64,000 bases of DNA from Pristionchus mayeri (Eukaryota; Nematoda; Chromadorea; Rhabditida; Neodiplogasteridae). The stretch is from the NCBI GenBank assembly GCA_036245805.1, contig BTRK01000006.1, positions 56,785,257 to 56,849,256 on the forward strand. Direction: 5' to 3'. Below the pieces are notes generated by a model that worked only from the letters and a program-made list of their open reading frames with translations, was not told where the DNA came from and did no database searches. Each line of letters begins with the position of its first letter. Position 1 is the first letter of the stretch. Position numbers and translations under genes: made by a program. Of the stretch, positions 35,701 to 46,501 are shown one piece after another.

Positions 35701-37860
35701 ACGATAACCTGCCGTGCATAGGGAACTTGAATCCCTTTTCAAAATAAAATTACATTCCGAAAAAAACCGAGAGTTACCTATTTCAGGCCATAAAGGGCAA
35801 ATTCACTCAAGGAAAGTTTTCTGTAAAATGGAAGAAAAAATATCATTTTTATCAGATAAATTGTAGACGGGTGCGACGATCGATCCGTGCCGGCAGGCGT
35901 GCGACGCGCTGCAGGACCGCTACGTCCGCCTGGTGCCTACAGTAACCTTCGCGATCGAGATCGTCTCGCCCACCTTCTCTTACAAGACCGCTAGCTCGTC
36001 ATCGAGGTACGGTAGCTTCAGATTACTGTAATTGGAAAATCGGTCAGGGATTGCGGTAATTTAGTAATTAATGAATAGCAATTGGAAAATGATGCAATAA
36101 AATGATTATGGTGATTGGAATACGATAATTTAATGATAACAGTAACTAATTAATTAAAGTTGTTGAACTATTACTCTATTGAAGGAGTACGGTAATTTAT
36201 GACGTCATTGCAGTACGCGCAACGGTCTCACGCGCGTGGTGATGCTGCGGGCGCGGCAGACGCTCTCTGCTGCCGCAGCCATGCGACCGCTGCTCGCCCG
36301 CTACTCCATGGACTTCGACAAGTGCATCGTCGTCTTCGGCGGCTCCTGCGAGGTATACTCCGAACCTTAGTCATGGGGACTCTGGTACCGACTCCAGTAC
36401 CAGTACCATAAACACGGGTGCAAGAGCTATCAAACTTTCCCTTTGCTCCATTATGGTTGCCAAAACCCTTGTACCAGTGCAAGTACATGTATGATTTCTG
36501 ATACCAATAATATCTTCAAAGCCAGGACTGCCGAACTTTTCCTTGTTGCCAGTACCATAGAACTATCGCTTCCCATCGCAGGTCGTCCGTCCGTCCCTGG
36601 CCATCCAGAACATTGGCAACCGCAGCGTGGTCATTATGTCCGAGAGTCAGTACAAGGACCGGATGGACGTGCGGAAGGAGCTGCTGTCGAGGGAGGGATC
36701 GTACTCCTCCGAGCTGGCGGCAGATCACGGCATCGCCTTCCACCAGCACGGCGACATCGCCTACTGTGAACTGCCTTTTGACGTGAGTCGCCATCTTTTC
36801 ACGACAAATTATTGTAGTGTTCGTTGAGAACCTGAGCATTCGAGCCTAGATTATTGTTCTCTCCACAAGTCGACGGTGAGAGGTTTCTAAAAATATAGTT
36901 AGTGACCCCTCACCTTCATTTAAAATTCACTACCATCATTCGAGTTAAGAAAAGCTCGGAGATAATTGCAATATTTCCAGCAGGGCACAAGCAACTCCTC
37001 GGACAACTCGTTGCGGCGCTTCGTGCGACGAGCCACCCAAGTGGTCAATTCCGGCCGTTCTGAGTCGAGGAGGCGGTCGGAAGCCGCCCACAACCCCGCC
37101 GGCATCTATGTAGGCGAGGAGCTACCTGAACACCGAGAGAGGAAGCGATTAAGCCTGTTCAAGGTGATCCTTGATTTGTCTGATCGGAAATTGATCTTTG
37201 ATCTCTGCAGTCCCGATCGGACCGGGATCGCTCCGAGGGCGCAAATGTGGAGAAGAAAATTATTCCCCGGCCGCCGGTAGAGTTGAAATCAGCGCCCGTC
37301 TCACCTGCTGTGAGGCCGAAGAAGGAAGACAAGGTATGACTTTAAAAAACAACCGAACTTCTGAGGCGTAAAATTGATAATTGTAATCCTTGTTCACGCG
37401 TATTATTTAAGATAGACTGCTTTATTGTGTGCCGGTGGCATTATGGATAATTGCCGGCTCATTCTATAACATTTCTTTCAGCCCAAAATCGAGGTGGACC
37501 CTCCCAAGGACTCAGACACATCCTCTAACGGCGACGCACCACGAACCCCTGTGATTTTCGCCTCGAAGGCCAGTGCGACTCCAGTATGTTGTAGCACCGT
37601 TAGCCCTTAGCTCCTCCTCGTTCGCCTCAATTAGCCACTGATTCATGTTAATTCTAGCCATAGCTCATGTATGCATGGTTATCACCTTCCTTTCCTATCT
37701 GTCTGTACTGTCTTTCTCGGTTTTGATCCGCTTGGTTAGCCTTCTTCTCCTATCTAACGTTTCGGCCGCCGTTAACCTCCTCTCTGTTCAGGTGTGCAAT
37801 TCGTCAGCTGGTGCAACTCCTGAGAGCTCCTTCACGTGGCAGCCTGCGGCCTACGTCTAA
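21480..37860 (+). CDS. RGS-domain protein, RGS12/RGS14 (loco)-like
   Basis: Regulator of G-protein signalling; RGS domains accelerate GTP hydrolysis by G-alpha subunits. Exons: 21480-21800 (possible start ATG), 21940-22005, 27508-27580, 28864-28973, 29226-29273, 29338-29433, 32378-32539, 32646-32754, 33215-about 33362, 33978-34059, 34390-34427, 34732-34833, 35515-35598, 35867-36006, 36214-36352, 36582-36782, 36981-37163, 37211-37333, 37482-37583, 37792-37860 (stop); about 800 codons. Phases agree except at the 33362/33978 junction, where the donor is unclear. The RGS core spans VFKRVLRDPQLLAPFQ to IFHLLKYDCWPRYL, with the typical FLEQQFCAENVNFY helix. The pattern is nearest the R12 subfamily as I recall it. 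The later region (VVMLRARQTLSAAAAMRPLL and flanks) could be a Ras-binding-like fold; this is tentative. The N-terminus is basic and Ser-rich. No GoLoco motif was clearly identified. The C-terminus AAYV could be a PDZ ligand. Confidence 0.85.
26748..26796. repeat. (GA)n microsatellite
   Basis: Uninterrupted AG dinucleotide run of about 49 bp within the large RGS intron. Confidence 0.97.
27388..27485. repeat. (ATT)n microsatellite
   Basis: About 100 bp of ATT/TAT trinucleotide repeats with inverted segments (TATTATAATAATA). It ends about 20 bp upstream of the acceptor of RGS exon 27508-27580. Confidence 0.95.
29462..31420. mobile_element. Long near-palindromic (foldback) element in an RGS intron
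   Basis: The left arm (about 29462-30360) is repeated as its reverse complement in the right arm (about 30541-31420) with only scattered differences; the spacer is about 180 bp. Ends read TATATGAG(G/A)... on both sides, compatible with a TA target. A short open frame appears on plus at 29563-29826 and again on minus at 31076-31288 because of the inversion; it resembles nothing known to me. The spacer contains a 9-bp hairpin (CGAGAGCGC at 30440 and GCGCTCTCG at 30465). No transposase is encoded, so it would be non-autonomous. It sits in the intron that splits the RGS domain (29434-32377). Confidence 0.9.
34252..34354. repeat. Dispersed MITE-like family copy in an RGS intron
   Basis: 103 bp, starting TAGAGTTCGATATTCGCATC and ending CATCTCGAACTCTA, with GAATGAAGAGACCGTGG inside. 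The inverted ends with terminal TA suggest a TA-targeting MITE. It lies in the intron 34060-34389. Confidence 0.7.
34958..35129. repeat. Short palindromic repeat cluster (GTAACTAGTTAC)
   Basis: Three occurrences of CGTAA(T/C)TAGTTACGA-like palindromes in the intron 34834-35514, at about 34958-34972, 35093-35107 and 35118-35129. They could be the ends of a small degenerate element. Function is unknown. Confidence 0.45.
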
Positions 37861-38927
37861 TCTTTGATCTTTGAACTTTACCCCTCTCCGAGACCTCGGT
37901 GTGATGAGTTGCCTTCCCCTCTCGTGCCAGTACTAACGAGTCAGTTAAACGAGTGTGATTTTCATTTCTCTTCCCCTTCAATTTCCTTGTAATTCTCCCG
38001 TGTCCAACACATTGCATCTTCAGTCCCCCCCTTCTCCCTCGTGTAACGTATAACCCTTTATCATCCTAAAGTTATTCATACCTTGCCAAAGTGTCATCCT
38101 GAGTTATCTGTTTCTCGCTTCATTTTTCTAAATTTATTAGGCATTGAACATATTCAATATTCAACCTCTGATCTTTTTTAAAACCAAACAAAATCACCCG
38201 AGGAGCAAATACTGCTCACATTAATGCAAATGAATTTTCTACAATTGATGTTAGTTCCTGAAAATACAAAATAAGCTCATTAGTTCTCTCGCTCGAGCTT
38301 CTGAGGCCCAAAAAGTGCATTTACAATTGTTTTCGGGTTCACACCCAAGTACTCTCCTCCTCGTTGAGCTGTCCAATTTCTATCTAGGCATCGTTCCACT
38401 AATCCTCGATTTATCTACGACTGGACAGTGTCATAATGCTCTCTTTCAACTCCGTTCATTCCAATCCTAAGCACTTCCGTTTTTCCAGGGTTGTTCTATA
38501 ATTTTCTTCGCCTTTTCGCATTCTTCCCGTTTTTGTCGTTGTTCCGCATTCTATTAATCCATCCGATTGAGGCTTTATTTCAGTGGTATTGTAGTAACTA
38601 ATTGTCGTCATTTGTAAAGTTTATTCATCTTGCTTGGATAAAGTGTTCTAAAACATGCGGATTATGTACATGATGGTGAAGTGAAGAGGCCTATAAGGGT
38701 TCATCACACGAAGGAACAAATATCTGATATGGCATGGGGTTGGCGGGTAACCGGATTCGTTGCACTCGCAGTGTTCAATGGAAGTGACAAGAGGAGATCA
38801 ATCAATCTGAAGAACTGTGGGACGAAAGCGGGGACTAGCTACGAAGGGGATAGATGGACAACAGCTCGTCTTCGAGACTGGAGAATAATGATAGCCAAGG
38901 AGCTACCGGATAGGTTAACAGTGGTAT
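37861..38927. other. Convergent 3' intergenic region between RGS and PLD3-like genes
   Basis: About 1.07 kb between two stop codons on opposite strands. It is expected to hold both 3' UTRs; no poly(A) signal was assigned with confidence. No extra gene is supported. Confidence 0.55.
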
Positions 38928-41900
38928 TTACAATAGTTTGGGCGCGAAGAGACTGGGGTCTTTCTCGCCCTCGCAGAAGGAGCCCGTCTTGGACTGAATG
39001 CACTGATCGAAGTAGTCCTCGATGGGATGCGCATACTCGGATTTGAAGTCTCTGAAATTGGGTAGATCACAATCAGAACACTCTTCTTGTTCGTGTCTTT
39101 GTTCTTTTTGTATTTCTTATTTTCTTTATGGACAAAAGGTGATGATTGTGAGAGCGAAAATTCTCTATTTACATGAGCATGCACTAATAATGGACATAAT
39201 CGGTGACTTTAAACGATCATTTAAGAAAGATTCTAAGAAATTAGAAATCGATTCCCACCTCTCGAAGTTGTCGACCATCTCTCGCACCAGCGGTCGCTCC
39301 TCTCCAGTCTGGTTCATGATGAACGCCGTGCCCGTAGTGCCGCTCTCGAAGTAGTCACCGGACCAGTTCGAGTTACCTGCCAAATGTGTTCATTAAATCG
39401 ATTAAAGCTAATTCAGGTGCACGTGTAACTATTAAATAATTTCTTTGTGAAAAGTCTAGCACTATACAATTATTTGATCTTCTGGTCGCAAACAGTTCAT
39501 ATTTCAATCCCCGGATCTATGATGATTGAAGCGGAAGAATTTCGGGCAAATCTCGGATAAACAGCTGAACCCAGACCTCTCTTTCTCTCCCCTCACTCAC
39601 CGATGACAACTGTTCGTTCCGTGACCAACAACTTCTTGTGTGTTCGCCTCTCCCTGCTGATCACAGTGGGAGCATTCTCATCTGCCGGAACTTTGAACAC
39701 CTTCTGAAACCATTAAAAAATTAAAAATGCCATGAAATTTCCATATACAAAATTCTCCCTCAATAAGCCTCAGGAGTTCCTGTTTCATAGAACAAATTCA
39801 CGCTGATATTGACTATTTTTGGCAGTGCATAATATCAGTGCTCCATAATCACTCCATAAACACTGGACCAGTTGTGTTTTCATGAGAATTGTTTGTTTCT
39901 GATATGGCGCTGATAGGGTCTCGTGACTGGTGCGTGCACTCGAACATTCTGGTCTGCCTCTTCCTATTGACACGATTTATATTGACAGCGCGCAGAGATG
40001 TTTTGCTCATTGTTCATATAGATTGATAGCGATTATCATTAGTCCTGCCCGTTCTTCTCACAGGAATAAAGAATTGAAGTGATGATAAGCTTATCAGGAT
40101 TAGGGCGAGACACTAAAACGACGACTTGGTCGTAACACTATCATTAGTTAACCAACCAAGACTATTTTTTATTAATTAGGCACTAATTAAGAGACTAACC
40201 ACTTCGATGGATGAGTTGGGCGTCGCTCCGTCGAGTGCTTGCAGTGATCGAAGGAAGGAAGTGAGCAGGTCGGGGTAGTGGAGGGCCGCAGTGAGCATCC
40301 TCACTTTCACTCCACGAACGACTGCAGCCCGAAGAGCATCGTCGATCTTACCCCAGTGCCTGAAATAGGGTACGTTTATGGTTGCCATTGGAGTCAAAGT
40401 AGCCAGAGTGGATCATGATACTTAAACGACCATGATCAGCGTTCGATAGCTATGATTGGAGATTTATTATTTTTAGAGTAATTTTGCTCTTCGTGCGCGC
40501 CCGAAAATTTCGAAGAGTGCATTCGACGTAATAATATGGGAGCATACTACACGGTGTGGTGACCCGAGAATGCTATGCGTCGTCATCATAAAAATGTTGT
40601 GAGAGAGAGATAGATAGAGTGAGAGAACTTTGGGGGCGATTACCTCAGTATGATATGGATTAACGCACAATACAGTACTACTTATCACTGCCTAAGCGTC
40701 GTCAGCATTGTGAAGTGACTATAGGTCGAAAAAAGTTCGAAAACCTAATTTTAAACTCCTTATCACCGGAAACTTCCTAAATTACGTCATCATAATGAAG
40801 TGACTCACTCCTTCGGTTTCCTGTACACAAAGAGCGGGAAGTAGTCCATGACGTGCAGATCGATGAATTCCTCAGCAGAGTTGATCGTCTCGAGGATCGC
40901 GTCGAGATCGTGCGTGCGACCCGGGTTGTTGAGACGGGGAGGAGAGGACTGGAAGTGCAGGCCTTATAATATTCCACGGTCCCTGTCTACTGATTTGCCC
41001 TTAGGATTGAAGATATTTTTTACATAAAATACAGGAAATGAAAACCGTCTGACTTACAGCGATGTACACTTCCGTGGGCGCTCCGTCTACCTGGATCTTC
41101 AGTGGCTTCCGCTTGTTGTAGAGTGCCTCCTCCTCCTTGACCTGCATCTCTCAATGACCAAAGAACGATCATGAGTGGACTGACCAACTCGACTGAAACA
41201 CCATGGGAAAGCTGGTCGTAAACATCGTAAATTCTCCTCAAGTCATTGCCCAGACACGGGCAGTTCTCAACGAAGACGCCGAGTTCCAGCTTCTGAATCC
41301 ATGCAATGTCATTGATATTCTAGGAGTATCCCAACCTGATTCAGTGACCTCCAGTCTAGATTGGCCGAGCCCAGGTAGAGATGCTTGTTGTCGGCGATGA
41401 GAAACTTGGAGTGCATCTTGCCTCTGCCCATCACTTTGGAGATGGTCAGATATCGACGATTTGCCGCTCCTGGGATTGGAAGGTGAGTACTATGTTGTGA
41501 TTAGTGCCTCTAGAAAGGCAATTCGATTTCGTGACATATCAATCGATAGAGCAAGCAAAGTAAGGAGATTTAGAGGAGCAAATTTAATTTAAATAGCGAA
41601 GAATTTAATTCTGGTCTTCAACGCTAGTCGCGAGCGGTGGGGTGCGAATTTCGTCCCCCCGTCTCTGCTTCCCTCCCCCCAGTTTCCCTCTCCCAGCAGC
41701 TTTGGCAAGCGGGAATTGTAAGCCGCCTCGATGGGTCGTCCGTTCTACATCGGCACACTGAACGCCCGGACACTCGCGCCTAAGGAGAAGCTTCTCGAAA
41801 TCGAGCTGGCCCTCTCTAAGATCAAGTGGGACGTCGTTGCTGTCCAGGAGGCCAGGATTGTGGGTTTAGCTTCCTTCAATCTTGCGGCCTCAGGCATCGT

Positions 41901-44900
41901 CGTTTTTCACTCGGGAGGTGCCACCGCAAGAAATGGAGTCGCTTTCTTGCTTCAACCGACGCTCGCAAAAGGAGCAGTGTTTCAAGGACTATCGGACCGT
42001 ATTGCAACCTTGCAACTGCCTCAACACAAGCTCTTCCTGGTCAATGCCTACGCCCCAACATCAACATATGATGACGCCGTATACGACGACTTCCTTGACC
42101 AAGTAGAAGCCGCGCTGCAGAGCACTCCGATGGGATTCATGCCAATCTTGGTCGGGGATTTCAACTGTAGAGTTGCAAAGGAGCCTGGCAATGAAAGATT
42201 TGTCGGCGAATTTGCTTCTCCGACCCCGAACTCACGTGGGCGCTCTTTCACAGAGACCTGCGTACGGAACAAGTTGCGCATTCAAAACACCTTCCCCAAA
42301 CGGCGTCGGGGCAGGATCTGGACTTGGCGATCGCCCAACGGCACCACATTCAGCCAAATTGATTTCGTTGCTTCGCCCATCACAGCACGAGTTGTCAACT
42401 GTGGTGTCGTCGGAAACTTCCATTTCAACTCGGATCATCGCCTCGTCCGACTCGCCCTCTCTCTTCCCAACAAGGTGCGGCATAAAAGATGCAGGGAGCG
42501 ACTGGTCTTCGATAAAGTCGCTTTTACTGCCAATGCGAGTCTTCTCGCATCGATGCCCCTTGCTCGCCCGACCTCAGCCACAGACGCCTTTTACAAGATA
42601 CAAGCGTTTGCAAAGACGGCTGCAACAAACTGTTGGAAGAAGAAGCAGTCCCCACCCTGGATCTCCCCTGCAACCCAAAACCTCCTGGCCCAGCGACATC
42701 TCCTTCGATCAATTCCACAATCCAATGTCGCCTTCTCCATCTCTTGCAAAATGGCCAGAACCAGCATCATCACGGATATCAAGAGAAGGAAAGAAAGCCA
42801 AACGATAGAAGCAGTACGCAAAGGAAGAAGCATAGTCAAAGCAATGTTGAATCTTCACTCCTACCGCAAGAGACTTCAAGTTCCGGACCCGGTCACCGGT
42901 GCTCTTTCACAAGTTGCAACTAAGACTGCGGTTCAAAGTTTCTTCGGGTCCATCTACCAGCCAGCAGTGCAGCTTCCTCTTGCCATCCCTTCCCAATCTA
43001 TCGATTCTCTCCCTCCTTTCCTTCCTGATGAGGCCTATGATGCCCTCTCTCATCTCAAGTGTGGTCACTCTGCTGGTTCAGATGGTGTTCTCCCCGATAT
43101 GCTCTACCATTCGAGAGCTCACCTTGCTCCATTCCTTTCTGATCTACTCAATCACCTAGTGTCTGGAGATCAAGTTCCTGAAGATATGGTCCAAGCTGTC
43201 GTCTCACTTCTACACAAGAAAGGGGACCCTTCCCTCATCAATAACTTTCGACCTATCTCGCTAATCACCGTCACTCTCAAGACATGTACGCGCGTGATTT
43301 TGAAAAGAATCGAAAGGACGCTAGGAGAAACAGAGTCTCCCACCCAGACTGGTTTCCGCAGAGGACATAGCACTCTCGATAACCTTCACACCGTCAAACA
43401 GATTGTTGAACGAACACATGAGTTCGGTATTCCCTTGTACCTCGGTTTTGTCGACTTTCGCAAGGCGTTCGATTGTGTTGAGTGGAGTGCAGTCTGGCAA
43501 GCTCTCTGGACCTTCGGAGTACACCCCACACTGATCCATCTTCTGAGACGTTTGTACGAGTCATCCACCACAAGAATTCGAGTCAACGAGGAGTTCGTCG
43601 AAGTGAATGTGAGAAGAGGCGTCCGCCAAGGAGATACTCTCTCCCCCAGCCTATTCAATGCCGTTTTGAGACAAGCAATGAACGACATAGACTGGGAGCA
43701 AGATGGACTGAGGATCGATGGAAGAAATTTAATCCACCTCGAATACGCTGACGACGTGGTTCTCGTTGCCAAGACACGCCCCGAACTTGAAAGAATGTTG
43801 CGGAAACTGATGGATTCATGTGCTCGTGTCGGATTGGAAGTTAACTCAGGAAAGACAGTGCTCCTTACATCATGTACAACAACCCGAGCCCCAATCATCA
43901 TCAATAATCAAGTGTTCAATTTCGCCGATTCTGCAACCTATCTTGGAGGAAGAATCACCCTCCCCCTCGATCACCTGGCTGAAGTTGAACATAGGATTCG
44001 CTTGGGATGGTTCGCCTGGAGTAAATTGTCCCACCTCCTTTCCACAAGGTTGCTTCCTATGAAGACTAGACGACGACTATTTGAGAGCTGCGTCTCTTCT
44101 ACAGTACTCTATGGGAGCGAGCTTTGGGCACTGCGAGCAAGTGAGAAGGAGAGACTTAGTGTGACGCAGCGTAAGATGGAGCGGAAAATGCTTGGAATCA
44201 GCTTACGAGATCGATGGAGGAACGAGAACATCCGCAAAGCGACCAACCTGCGCGACTGGAATGAAGAAGCGCTCAGAAGGAAGACTAAGTGGGCTCGGAA
44301 GCTGGGACGCATGGGATTTGACCAGTGGAGCCGCGCATCTACAGACTGGGTCCCTTACAACAAGACCCGCCCCCAAGGACAACCTAGAGCGCGATGGAAA
44401 GATGACCTAAGAAGATCCCTTGGCGCGAACTGGTGGCATGCAACTGCCGAAGAATAGACCTATTCCTCATCTGGTGTTAATCGCCTGACGTGATAAACTT
44501 GATTGATTGATTGAGCGAAGAATGAGGAACTGCATAGATGCAAAGAATGAAAACAACATTTTGCTAGATGGTGCATGACTGTTTCCGTTTTATAAAGTCT
44601 CACAGCGATCAGGCAGCGTAAGAAAGCACGCGAAATGAGTTCAGTGAATTTCCGAATCGGCAACACGTTTGCTCACCATTCTCGTGCAACATCATGGCAT
44701 CCTCGTTGTCTCCATTGTCTTTGGGCGGGTAGTTCTCGACCATGTTGATAGTAAGGTTGTGATGCAGACCGCGGTCCATCAGCAAGTCGAAGATTTGGTC
44801 GCCCTTAATTAACTAATTTACTATCGATTCATCAATCAGATGAACCAACTGGTGTTTACTATTAATTGATCGGCAATAATCACTAATTAGTGCATCAAAT

Positions 44901-45525
44901 CACTAATTATTATCTCCATTCACTGATTATTATCCCTAATTAATACCTCGGGCGAGTACTCCTCGTGCAGGTCTCCCAGAACGTGCTTGCCCTGCAGACT
45001 GCTCTTGTACGCGGCGATGGTCAACTCCTTCTTCGCCCCGGAGATCAGCTTGGACCAGGCATCGAACGTGCTCAACTTGGGCTTCCCAAGCGTTAGTGAA
45101 GTAGGCAAACTTTCGGCGATACGCAACCTGAAGAATGTTTTTCCTTGATAGTCTCAAGCACTCGAAAAGGCCAAAGCCTATTGAGGTTTGACCCGCGGGC
45201 GATAACCCCAAAGCCTATCAATGACGTCGAACCATTAGTCAAAGACGAACCGGCATGTTGCGTAGCAAATCGATTCGTTGGGCAGAAAAACTGAGGTTAT
45301 AGGAGGTTGTTTTGTTGACGCAGGCCCACTACTTGAGGACCAATTGTAAAATATCGCCAGGCAAATTACGGCTATCTGAAGGAAAGGCGGTAAGTTGCGG
45401 ATGGAATCACAGGAACGCACGGCTATTGATTTGGTGGAGAAGTAGGAGGCCTTCTCGTCGACGTCTTCGTGAGAAGATAGACGTCGACGACGATAGGCAA
45501 CTGGAGAAGGCTCACGACTCGACAT
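38928..45525 (-). CDS. PLD3/PLD4-like type II membrane phospholipase D-family protein, complete
   Basis: HKD-superfamily protein like animal PLD3/PLD4, which are endolysosomal or ER type II membrane proteins (5' exonuclease activity is reported for the mammalian ones). Exons, 5' to 3' on minus: 45525-45251, 45127-44947, 44803-44677, 41469-41336, 41292-41185, 41141-41058, 40948-40809, 40359-40200, 39703-39601, 39376-39259, 39051-38928; phases agree throughout, about 517 aa, close to the family's usual length of about 490. The N-terminus is basic and hydrophilic, followed by one membrane segment (FLQIAVICLAIFYNW). First catalytic motif HSKFLIAD (HxKx4D), then LYLGSANLDWRS; second motif HKKLLVTE (HxKx4E, as in PLD3), then NSNWSGDYF. 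The tail FCEGEKDPSLFAPKLL keeps a late Cys. The exon at 44803 has a non-consensus AAG acceptor. The intron 41470-44676 holds an RTE retrotransposon. Confidence 0.94.
41605..44513 (+). mobile_element. RTE-clade non-LTR retrotransposon, apparently full length
   Basis: About 2.9 kb, flanked by a perfect 10-bp direct repeat AGCGAAGAAT (41595-41604 and 44514-44523), a target-site duplication. It has a short 5' UTR, one long ORF, and a very short 3' end terminating in a (TTGA)n-type tail (TTGATTGATTGATTG) rather than poly-A, as is usual for RTE elements. It is inserted in a PLD3-like gene intron, antisense to that gene. Confidence 0.93.
41731..44457 (+). CDS. RTE-type endonuclease/reverse transcriptase polyprotein, intact
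   Basis: A single 908-aa frame. The N-terminal apurinic-like (EEP) endonuclease domain (about residues 1-240) shows GTLNART, VVAVQEARI, VGDFNCRV, QIDFVA and SDHRLV, in the order expected of LINE endonucleases. The reverse transcriptase (about 420-720) shows FRPISLITVTLKT, QTGFRRGHST, VDFRKAFDCV, RGVRQGDTLSPSLFN and the catalytic EYADDVVLVA. The C-terminal basic region (KTKWARKLGRM, GQPRARWKDDLRR) is typical of RTE proteins. No frameshift or stop interrupts it and the catalytic residues are present, so the copy may be competent or very recently inserted. Start: the first ATG (MGRPFYIGTLNART) lies just before the endonuclease domain. Confidence 0.95.
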   Translation: MGRPFYIGTLNARTLAPKEKLLEIELALSKIKWDVVAVQEARIVGLASFNLAASGIVVFHSGGATARNGVAFLLQPTLAKGAVFQGLSDRIATLQLPQHKLFLVNAYAPTSTYDDAVYDDFLDQVEAALQSTPMGFMPILVGDFNCRVAKEPGNERFVGEFASPTPNSRGRSFTETCVRNKLRIQNTFPKRRRGRIWTWRSPNGTTFSQIDFVASPITARVVNCGVVGNFHFNSDHRLVRLALSLPNKVRHKRCRERLVFDKVAFTANASLLASMPLARPTSATDAFYKIQAFAKTAATNCWKKKQSPPWISPATQNLLAQRHLLRSIPQSNVAFSISCKMARTSIITDIKRRKESQTIEAVRKGRSIVKAMLNLHSYRKRLQVPDPVTGALSQVATKTAVQSFFGSIYQPAVQLPLAIPSQSIDSLPPFLPDEAYDALSHLKCGHSAGSDGVLPDMLYHSRAHLAPFLSDLLNHLVSGDQVPEDMVQAVVSLLHKKGDPSLINNFRPISLITVTLKTCTRVILKRIERTLGETESPTQTGFRRGHSTLDNLHTVKQIVERTHEFGIPLYLGFVDFRKAFDCVEWSAVWQALWTFGVHPTLIHLLRRLYESSTTRIRVNEEFVEVNVRRGVRQGDTLSPSLFNAVLRQAMNDIDWEQDGLRIDGRNLIHLEYADDVVLVAKTRPELERMLRKLMDSCARVGLEVNSGKTVLLTSCTTTRAPIIINNQVFNFADSATYLGGRITLPLDHLAEVEHRIRLGWFAWSKLSHLLSTRLLPMKTRRRLFESCVSSTVLYGSELWALRASEKERLSVTQRKMERKMLGISLRDRWRNENIRKATNLRDWNEEALRRKTKWARKLGRMGFDQWSRASTDWVPYNKTRPQGQPRARWKDDLRRSLGANWWHATAEE

Positions 45526-46501
45526 CAGGAATGAATCGAGTGAAAGAAGAGGAGAAGGGGGCGGGTTTCTGGATTTATACGCGTGCGCTAAGCGAGATGA
45601 CTGATAAGAGACTCCGATTCACTTTTCGCCGTCTGGACGCTCTCTTCTCTCTCGTCGCCCAATCCGATCTCAAGATCACTGCAGTCCACCTAAAAACAAT
45701 GATTTTTATAATCACTGGGTATTATGAGTATTGCTATCACGAGTTTGCAGTGTACATCTGCACCCGAAAACAAAGACCATTATGTAGAGACTGAGTGGTG
45801 CTCGCTTTCTGTTATTGAGGGAGAATTGTTGACCACTCTCTTAGTTCAGAGAAGACTCGATCACTTCTTCGGCCTCGCATGATCAAAACGTGAATGGCTA
45901 GATTTGAGATCGAGAAACAATCCACCTGCATCTTTATACTATATCTCGCTACTGGATCGATCGAAAGAGTGTGTAGAATGATGATGTGATCATGATTAAT
46001 CACCCTAATGGGTCTCGTGATGTCTAGCAGATCGACTGAACTTCTTATCAATAAATGAAGAAGGGGAATTGGCCTCTCGATTTGCGTCAGAGCCCCTCAT
46101 TTTCCTGCGTCGCAGTCCTGATAAAGAGTGTGACACGTGAGCTAAGAATAGTCGGGTGACCGAGCACGACCAATCAAAGTTTAATTTTTATTCGGCGCAT
46201 AAGACGACATTTCACAAGCAAAGAAACAAAGAAGCTCTCGATAAGAAATAGGCTTAGATGGGCAAATCGGTTCTTGATCTTATTTTCTGGTTCTTGGTTG
46301 ATCTCATTGGCATCGGTTTTAGATATGGGGGCGGTATTAGGGGAGAAGGGGGGATACGAGTCATGGGCAGGTCAATGGGCAGGATTCGAGTGGGTTTCCG
46401 GTAGAGTTCGAAAAGAAACGCTTTCTCCATTCGTTTCACTCTCTCGTAGTCGTGATTTGCATTATTATCTTTATATTTTGTTACTTTTCGAGCTCGTTCT
46501 T
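45526..46501. other. Intergenic region between ABTB-like and PLD3-like genes
   Basis: About 980 bp between the stop codon of the upstream minus-strand gene and the ATG of the PLD3-like gene. It presumably holds the ABTB 3' UTR and the PLD promoter. The spacing is larger than the roughly 100 bp typical of nematode operons. No other gene is supported. Confidence 0.5.

Noticed and set aside
42048..43904. Antisense and alternative-frame ORFs of 60-211 codons
   Set aside because: Shadows of the intact RTE ORF.
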